From: Polystyrenella longa | GTDB lineage: Bacteria; Planctomycetota; Planctomycetia; Planctomycetales; Planctomycetaceae | Direction: 5' to 3' | Length of the DNA: 64,000 nucleotides | Assembly: GCF_007750395.1 (NCBI RefSeq) | Contig: NZ_CP036281.1 | Location: forward strand, 3,991,001 to 4,055,000 | Shown: positions 58,320 through 64,000 of the stretch, one piece after another | Layout of the letters: the number at the start of each line of letters is the position of its first letter | How positions within the stretch are numbered: position 1 is the stretch's first letter | The notes under the pieces: model-generated | Database searches by the model: none | What the model saw: only the letters and a program-made list of their open reading frames with translations | What the model was told of the DNA's origin: nothing | Translations under genes and position numbers: made by a program

Positions 58320-60584
58320 ATGTCGATTATGTTTGAGCCAGTTTGGAATCTCCCCATCGCGGTGGTCGTTATGATCGCCACGATCGCGCTGGTTCTCTGG
58401 ACATATCCTCCTCGAGTTCAGCATCACCCGCCACTGACGCGACGCTTTCTTATTACGCTCCGTCTCGCTGCCGTGCTCGTACTCTGCATCGCCATGTTCC
58501 GTCCCAGTATTGTCATCGAAAATGAGGAAGAGACCGAACAGGGTGAAATCATCGTATTGGCCGACTCGTCCCGCAGCATGGGAATTAAAGATGGTGCCGG
58601 TGGGTTGAGCCGTCGTGAAGTGATGCTGGAGTCCGTACGAATCATTGAAGGACAGATCGCTGATCAGGAAAACTTAAAGCTGCAAACATACAACTTTTCA
58701 ACAGAACCTGAACCTGTCGCAGATATGACCGCTGACCAGACTGAAGGTTCTCAGACCTCCCTGGGCGCGACCTTACGCTGGATTAAACAGGAATCGACGC
58801 AGAAAGATATTCGCTCCATCCTGATTCTTTCCGACGGTGCCCAACGAGCAGTCGCACCATACGACATTGATCCCCTTCCTGAAGCAATGCAACTCGGAGC
58901 GAGTCAACTGCGTGTCCACACCATCCCTTTCGGTTCAACTGGCTTCGCCGACAACGTCTCCGACCTTGCCGTTCAGGATGTCCAGATCTCCGATGTCGGG
59001 TATGAAAAGAAAGTCGTTCCCGTACGTGTTCGGGTTCGTGCTGTCGGTGCCGCAGGAAAAACGATTCGAGTAAGAATGCTGGTGGAAGACCGCCGCGGAG
59101 TGAAGCTGGGCGAAGCCGGAAAAATGGCTCCTGCACTGGCGCAGGAAGGAGCTACCCCGTTCGCCGATATCCCTATCCGCGAAGAGAGTGAAACGGTGAC
59201 CGCCGAGCTGAGCTGGTTCCCCGAGTTTCCTGGCGAATACAAACTTGCCTTTGAAGCCGAACCTCTCGATGGAGAGATTCAGACCAGTAACAATATCAAA
59301 CACTCAATGACCACCATCTTGAAAGGGGGCGTGCGCGTCGCCTACATCGATCGAGTACGTCCAGAGAACAGTGCCGTACGAACCGTCGGTTCCGCTCAGA
59401 AGATTCAGATCGATACCTTCTGGATAACTATGGGCAAACTGATTAAACGAGCCAACATTTCTCCTAAAGTATTCGCTCCGCAAGAATACGATGTCTTTAT
59501 TCTGGGCGATGTCCCCGCTGATCTACTTGATCCAGACTCGCTTCAAAAATTGCGGGACCGGGTCGATGAAGGTGCCGGATTGTTGATGATGGGCGGCCTG
59601 CAAAGTTTTGGTGGTGGAGGGTACGCCAACACCCCTCTCGAAGAGGTACTCCCGGTGATGATGTCACCCGCTCAGAAACAAATCGAATCGAATCCAAGCA
59701 CAGAGAATCATCTCGTCGACCAATTAAAAATGGTTCCCACCGACGCAGGTCAGTTCCACTTTCTGATGCAATTAGGCAATGACAATGATTCAGTCTGGCA
59801 GAAACTTCCCAAGTTAAACGGAGCAAATAAAATTGTTCCCAAGAACAACTTCGCCGAGATCCTCGCTGTAGACGAACAGAATCATCCGCTATTGATCAGT
59901 CAGGATTACGGAGCAGGCCGTGTTCTCGCTTTCGCCGGAGACAGCACCTGGGTTTGGGTTCTACAAGGTCACTTTGAGGAGACTCAACGTTTCTGGCAGC
60001 AGCTTGTTCTTTGGCTGGCTCACAAGGAAGCCGACACCGATCAACCCGTCTGGGTAAAAGCCACGCCTCGGATTCTTTCGTCAGGTCAGCGAGCCGCCTT
60101 CCAGTTTGGTGCACGAGACGAGACAGGGAAAGCGATCTCAGAGAATGTTCAATTCACCGTCAATGTTAAACAACCTGGTGGAGAGATGGTGGAAGTCACA
60201 CCACGACAACAGAGCAATCGATTCCTCGCTGACTTTCAGGAGACTGTCCAACCGGGAGACTACTGGGTGCAGGTGCAAGCTCTACGAGACAATCGCCCGC
60301 TGGGGTATAGTGCCTGGGGTCGATTCCAAGTGGAAGAGACCGACCTCGAACTCGACAATCCCGCCGCCGATCCAGGAATGTTACAACAAATTGCCTCGGC
60401 CACCGGCGGTTCCTTCGTCGAACCAGAGGAACTGCTAGCCTTCATGGAACGCCTGGAACAAATTGAACAGGAGACCGACAATCAGGAAACGATTCGTTTG
60501 TGGGACAACTGGTGGTTTCTCCTCCTGTTCGTCCTCCTGATGTCGAGCGAATGGACACTCCGAAAAATGAGAGGCCTTGTTTAA
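58320..60584 (+). CDS. VWA and glutamine-amidotransferase-like membrane protein
   Basis: 754 residues; a second ATG follows at 58329. Two N-terminal membrane segments (about 8-28, 37-60), a VWA-type domain with IIVLADSSRSMG (about 78-89), a beta-rich region, then a class I amidotransferase-like fold (about 380-460; VFILGDVP, EGAGLLMMGGLQSFGGGGY). A C-terminal Ig-like part precedes a last membrane segment (about 728-745). No catalytic Cys was picked out in the amidotransferase-like part, so it may be structural. 44 bases after the BatA-type gene. Confidence 0.88.
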   Translation: MSIMFEPVWNLPIAVVVMIATIALVLWTYPPRVQHHPPLTRRFLITLRLAAVLVLCIAMFRPSIVIENEEETEQGEIIVLADSSRSMGIKDGAGGLSRREVMLESVRIIEGQIADQENLKLQTYNFSTEPEPVADMTADQTEGSQTSLGATLRWIKQESTQKDIRSILILSDGAQRAVAPYDIDPLPEAMQLGASQLRVHTIPFGSTGFADNVSDLAVQDVQISDVGYEKKVVPVRVRVRAVGAAGKTIRVRMLVEDRRGVKLGEAGKMAPALAQEGATPFADIPIREESETVTAELSWFPEFPGEYKLAFEAEPLDGEIQTSNNIKHSMTTILKGGVRVAYIDRVRPENSAVRTVGSAQKIQIDTFWITMGKLIKRANISPKVFAPQEYDVFILGDVPADLLDPDSLQKLRDRVDEGAGLLMMGGLQSFGGGGYANTPLEEVLPVMMSPAQKQIESNPSTENHLVDQLKMVPTDAGQFHFLMQLGNDNDSVWQKLPKLNGANKIVPKNNFAEILAVDEQNHPLLISQDYGAGRVLAFAGDSTWVWVLQGHFEETQRFWQQLVLWLAHKEADTDQPVWVKATPRILSSGQRAAFQFGARDETGKAISENVQFTVNVKQPGGEMVEVTPRQQSNRFLADFQETVQPGDYWVQVQALRDNRPLGYSAWGRFQVEETDLELDNPAADPGMLQQIASATGGSFVEPEELLAFMERLEQIEQETDNQETIRLWDNWWFLLLFVLLMSSEWTLRKMRGLV

Positions 60585-60816
60585 CCGTGATAGCATCAGT
60601 GACGAGGGTCTGAAACCATCATAACGGTTTTCCGGATCCGGGAATCCAAGCAGACAGGGAAATCGAGGAAACCTGCCCGAAGAATGATTTTTCAGGAAAC
60701 ATTGGCCCGACAGAGGTCGTCTAAATAGAATAGAGGGTGGATATCTCCACCCGCATTACATGGACATTAGACCACACTAGTACACATCCACATTCCATCA
60801 CACCCCTTGGGGCAAT

Positions 60817-63800
60817 ATGGCTACCACGTCGCAACCAGAATCACAGCAATATGTCGACTTCGACGAGTACGTTGAATTCCAATTGCAAAAGATCCGTAAA
60901 CAGGTCCGCGGGCACGACTTGATGCTCTCGACGCTCACGCTGTTCACATTTTTGATCGGTTACCTGTTTGTCTTTGCGATCTTCGACCAATGGATCATTC
61001 CGGGTGGATTCTCTTACTCATTAAGACTCTTATTGCTGTGCTCCTTCGTAGGAGGTGTTTCAGGTTGGCTCTGGTTTCGAATTTGGCGGCCCTACCGCCA
61101 GCAAATCAATGACCTCTACGCGGCTCGCGTAATCGAAAAAGCGGTCCCCGATTTAAAAAGTCGTGTCCTGAACTTGATCGACTTACGTCACACCGATCGC
61201 AAACCAGCGCCGGGTATCCTCAAAGCGATGGAAAAGCAGGCGGCTCTTAAACTTTCCAATGCTGATCTGGAAGAAGTCATTGATAGTCGTCCAGTGCTGC
61301 ACGTCTCTTACGCGCTGTTCGCGATCCTGCTCATCTTTTTCCTGTATATGCTGTTCAGTCCAAAAAATGTATTTCCAAGTGTCTGGCGCGCGCTCTTTCC
61401 CACCGCCGACGTAGCCGTCGCCACTGAGACCCGAATCGAGTCTGTCGATCCGGGGAGCACGACTGTTTACGAGTATTCTGATCTACTCGTAACCGCCATC
61501 ATCTCGGGCAAGGTACCGGAAGAACTGACACTCATCTATTCGACAACCGATCAGACCTACGTCGATGAACCAGTCAAACTAAGACGAACCGAAGATGCCT
61601 TGCCCACTTTCCAGGGCCGCATTGTGGGGCAGAACGGGGAGGGAATCCGGCAGGAATTCGTCTACTCCATTCAGGCAGGTGATGTCACTTCGGAAGAATA
61701 TACGGTCGGAGTGATTGCCCCCCCACAGGCTACGCTCGATTCCGTCACGCTGAAACACCCTGACTATACGCAGCTAGCGGATCGAACTCAGCCATCGGGC
61801 CATATCGATTCCTGGGAAGGAACCATCGCCCGACTCACGGCACACACGAATACGAAAGTCGCCACCGCGGAAGTCGTCTTTTCCGATAGCGAAAGTTTCG
61901 ATGCCACGGCGGAACGATTCGCGTTAAAGGTAAGCGACGATGGAGTTAAACTCGACGGTTCCTGGAAGCTCTCCCTGCGTACGGACGGAACTCATCCGCT
62001 CTACTACCGCATCTCCTGTAAGACGGTAGAAGGGCAACAGAACAGAAACCCGATGACGTTTCGTTACCGCGTGAGACCAGATGAAGCGCCTGTAGTCCGC
62101 CTGTACGATCCATCCGAAGACATCGAAAGCCCTGCAAACGCGACGGTCCCGTTGATGTTCAAAGCCGAGGATCCCGACTTCAAATTGAGCCGAGTCCGCA
62201 TCTTCGTCGAAAAAGAAGGCGAAGAGATCTACCGTGAAACGATTCTCGATCAGCCCCAGAAAATGATCGAAGGACGATATCTTCTGTCACTTAAGAACCT
62301 GGCGCTCAGTCCGGGTGATGTCGTCAGTTACTACATCGAAGCGGAAGACAACAAACAACCAGAGCACAACAAATCAACTACAGGTAGTTTGAAAATCACC
62401 GTTGTAGACCGTGTTCCAGAACGTGAAGCGGAAAAACAACTCGACGAACAGAAGAAACAACAGGATCAGCTCCGTGAAGAACTGCAGGAGCAACAGGAAC
62501 AAGAACAACAGCAGGAGGGCCAACAACAAAACGAAGAAGGGGGCGAGCAGCAACAAGATGGTGACTCGCAGCAGGGTGGGGAGCAGCAACAGGGAGCGGA
62601 TGGCCAGCAGGACCAACAGCAGCCTGACGCGGAAGGGGCAGAGCCTCAACAAGACAATCAACCGGGCAATGAGGAAGGACAATCCTCAGAGAATTCGGCT
62701 GAGAACAATCCTCAACAGGAAAATAGCCCCCCAGAAAACCAACAGCCAGGGGAACAACCCAAAGGGGATAGCACAGATCCTCAGAATGGACCAAATGGAG
62801 CTCAGAATCAGCAACAGAAAAACGAGGCCGACCCCAATTCCAAACAAAACCAGGCGGAGCAGGACCCAAACGGGAAGCAAAATCCTGACAAAAATCAACC
62901 CGCTCCTGAACAAGGGGATCAGCAGACCAGAAATAATGATCCGAACGACGCCCCCGGCAAAGGTGAACAGAACCAATCCCCTTCCGACTCATCACCAATG
63001 GGGTCCGATGAAAAGTCGGAAGGCGCTGAAGATCCGCTGAACCCCGACAGCGAAGAAGATCAGGCGGAATCTCTCAAACGATTGCTGGATCACTTCAACG
63101 AAGAGAATCAGAAGCAGGATAAGTCGTCTAAGCAAGACAAGCAGAGTCCGCAGAAAGAACCATCAAAACAATCCGAGACACCCCAGTCCAAACAGGAACA
63201 ACAGCCCGAAGAAAACGAGGACGGTAAGACTCCCAAAAACGATCCTCAAAAAGAACGTAAAGAAGATTCGTCAGAAGAACAGAAAGCAAACGAGAAAAAA
63301 CCAGAACCTGGCTCTGAACAACAACAGGATCAACCCGCTTCCAAAACAGAACCAGATAAAGGGGTGCAGAAAAACCAACCCGCAGAACAGCAAACTCCTG
63401 CCGAAGATGCCCAGAAACAACAACAGGGCGAACCGGGTGCTAAAAAGCAGGAACAGCCCGGTGCAAAGTCGGACGAGCAGAATCAGCTGGAGTCTGCGGC
63501 CAACGACGAAAACGGTCCTGACGAAAAGCAGGATCCGTCAAATAACTCTGCCGCGGAACAGCAAAACTCACCGGACAATCAACAACCCGGCGAGCAACAA
63601 CCAGGCGATCAGAAACCGAACGAGCAACAGCCGGGTGAGCAAAAGCAGGGTAAAGAGCAACAAGGCGATCTACAGAAAGAACAGCGGAAGAAATCGGATT
63701 CCCCATCTTCTACCGAGCAGTCTAAAAATTCCGAGCAATCACCGGACGGCTCCGAACAACAGAATCCGCAAGGACAATCTGAACCCAAAGAGCAGGGACA

Positions 63801-64000
63801 GAAACCGAACGACCCGAATTCCCCTGATCAAAATGAAGGGGGGAAACCTCAGTCATCTGATTCGAAACCGAGTGGAGATCAACAAAAAGAAAAACCGGAC
63901 AGCGATCCGGCAGATCAACCCTCTCCAGATCAACCCTCTCCAGATCAACCCTCTTCAGATAAACCACCTTCAGATGAAAAGCCGTCAGGTCAACAACAAC
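60817..64000 (+). CDS. Giant membrane protein with Gln-rich region (partial, DUF4175-like)
   Basis: 1061 codons visible; no stop before the right window edge, checked codon by codon. The ATG at 60817 has a modest GGGG site. Residues 1-190: coiled start, membrane segments at about 42-60, 68-90 and 163-182. Residues 190-530: beta-rich Ig-like repeats. From about 530 to the edge the protein is extremely rich in Gln, Glu, Pro, Asn and Lys, with short interruptions such as a helical SLKRLLDHFNEENQ near 755. It ends here in pentapeptide repeats. This layout resembles DUF4175/TIGR02302 membrane proteins. Third gene after the VWA pair, 232 bases after the second. Confidence 0.85.
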   Translation, partial: MATTSQPESQQYVDFDEYVEFQLQKIRKQVRGHDLMLSTLTLFTFLIGYLFVFAIFDQWIIPGGFSYSLRLLLLCSFVGGVSGWLWFRIWRPYRQQINDLYAARVIEKAVPDLKSRVLNLIDLRHTDRKPAPGILKAMEKQAALKLSNADLEEVIDSRPVLHVSYALFAILLIFFLYMLFSPKNVFPSVWRALFPTADVAVATETRIESVDPGSTTVYEYSDLLVTAIISGKVPEELTLIYSTTDQTYVDEPVKLRRTEDALPTFQGRIVGQNGEGIRQEFVYSIQAGDVTSEEYTVGVIAPPQATLDSVTLKHPDYTQLADRTQPSGHIDSWEGTIARLTAHTNTKVATAEVVFSDSESFDATAERFALKVSDDGVKLDGSWKLSLRTDGTHPLYYRISCKTVEGQQNRNPMTFRYRVRPDEAPVVRLYDPSEDIESPANATVPLMFKAEDPDFKLSRVRIFVEKEGEEIYRETILDQPQKMIEGRYLLSLKNLALSPGDVVSYYIEAEDNKQPEHNKSTTGSLKITVVDRVPEREAEKQLDEQKKQQDQLREELQEQQEQEQQQEGQQQNEEGGEQQQDGDSQQGGEQQQGADGQQDQQQPDAEGAEPQQDNQPGNEEGQSSENSAENNPQQENSPPENQQPGEQPKGDSTDPQNGPNGAQNQQQKNEADPNSKQNQAEQDPNGKQNPDKNQPAPEQGDQQTRNNDPNDAPGKGEQNQSPSDSSPMGSDEKSEGAEDPLNPDSEEDQAESLKRLLDHFNEENQKQDKSSKQDKQSPQKEPSKQSETPQSKQEQQPEENEDGKTPKNDPQKERKEDSSEEQKANEKKPEPGSEQQQDQPASKTEPDKGVQKNQPAEQQTPAEDAQKQQQGEPGAKKQEQPGAKSDEQNQLESAANDENGPDEKQDPSNNSAAEQQNSPDNQQPGEQQPGDQKPNEQQPGEQKQGKEQQGDLQKEQRKKSDSPSSTEQSKNSEQSPDGSEQQNPQGQSEPKEQGQKPNDPNSPDQNEGGKPQSSDSKPSGDQQKEKPDSDPADQPSPDQPSPDQPSSDKPPSDEKPSGQQQ
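62430..64000 (+). repeat. Gln/Glu/Pro-rich low-complexity coding tract
   Basis: About 1.57 kb of coding DNA with CAA/CAG/GAA-rich codons, giving Gln-Gln runs (EQQQ, QQQ). On the opposite strand this creates long Leu/Val-rich open frames that are shadows. Confidence 0.9.
63913..63987 (+). repeat. 15-base tandem repeat, five copies
   Basis: GATCAACCCTCTCCA repeats at 63913, 63928, 63943, 63958 and 63973, the last three diverging. Encodes D-[QKE]-[PK]-[SP]-[PS] pentapeptides. Confidence 0.9.

Noticed and set aside
62374-62998. Minus-strand open frames rich in Leu/Val opposite the Gln-rich gene
   Set aside because: Antisense of CAA/CAG/GAA codons gives long frames by composition. They have no ribosome-binding site and lie inside the clear plus-strand gene.

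Overview
The window looks like a stretch of a Planctomycetota chromosome, probably near the Planctomycetaceae (Gimesia/Rubinisphaera-like). The reasons are a Tat-exported DUF1501 protein, paired VWA membrane proteins beside a huge Gln-rich membrane protein, an ExeA-type AAA ATPase, several planctomycete-style secreted proteins of unknown function, and a GC content close to one half. No rRNA, tRNA, insertion sequence, prophage, integrase or CRISPR array was seen. About 43 genes are supported, on both strands, in short operons separated by unusually roomy intergenic regions.

Layout. 1-4.9 kb: two tandem paralogous envelope proteins of unknown function (the first cut by the window edge), a LolA-like membrane-anchored protein and a DUF1501 protein. 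4.9-10 kb: murD, glgX and galE. 10.3-16 kb: a biotin neighbourhood (bioB, pyruvate carboxylase, biotin ligase). 16-23.4 kb: an unknown protein, leucyl aminopeptidase, an FHA protein, an M20 dipeptidase, serS and a dus gene. 23.4-29 kb, minus strand: phoH, pgpH-like 7TM-HD, ybeY and a CorC/HlyC-type CBS protein, a classic RNA/ribosome-maturation cluster. 29.8-38 kb: ExeA-like ATPase, glgB, a LysM protein, tilS and a small membrane-anchored protein. 38-44.6 kb: groES/groEL, a secreted propeller plus helical-barrel protein, and pyrF. 44.9-52.2 kb: glgC, then the nitrogen-sensing set amtB, glnB, glnD, then a Fur-family regulator. 52.7-55.5 kb: an orphan FlgM-like protein, a zinc-ribbon membrane protein, a YdjM-type membrane protein and a nitrilase-family enzyme. 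55.8-64 kb: two VWA membrane proteins followed by a very large protein whose last 520+ visible residues are Gln/Glu/Pro/Asn-rich and which runs off the right edge.

How the genes work together. Three glycogen enzymes (GlgC makes ADP-glucose, GlgB branches, GlgX debranches) are present but scattered, so glycogen turnover is encoded here without an operon. BioB makes biotin, the ligase attaches it, and pyruvate carboxylase is its carrier substrate. AmtB, the PII protein (uridylylation Tyr exactly at residue 51) and GlnD form a complete ammonium-sensing relay. The VWA pair plus the Gln-rich protein resembles the BatA/aerotolerance-type clusters.

Most of the window is housekeeping. I did not find a convincing new defence or mobile system. 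The items most worth a second look are the tandem envelope paralogs, the giant low-complexity protein with a pentapeptide repeat tract, the propeller/helical-barrel secreted protein, a YbeY whose third zinc-ligand His is Asp, and a MurD whose conserved DSKAT lysine is Leu.
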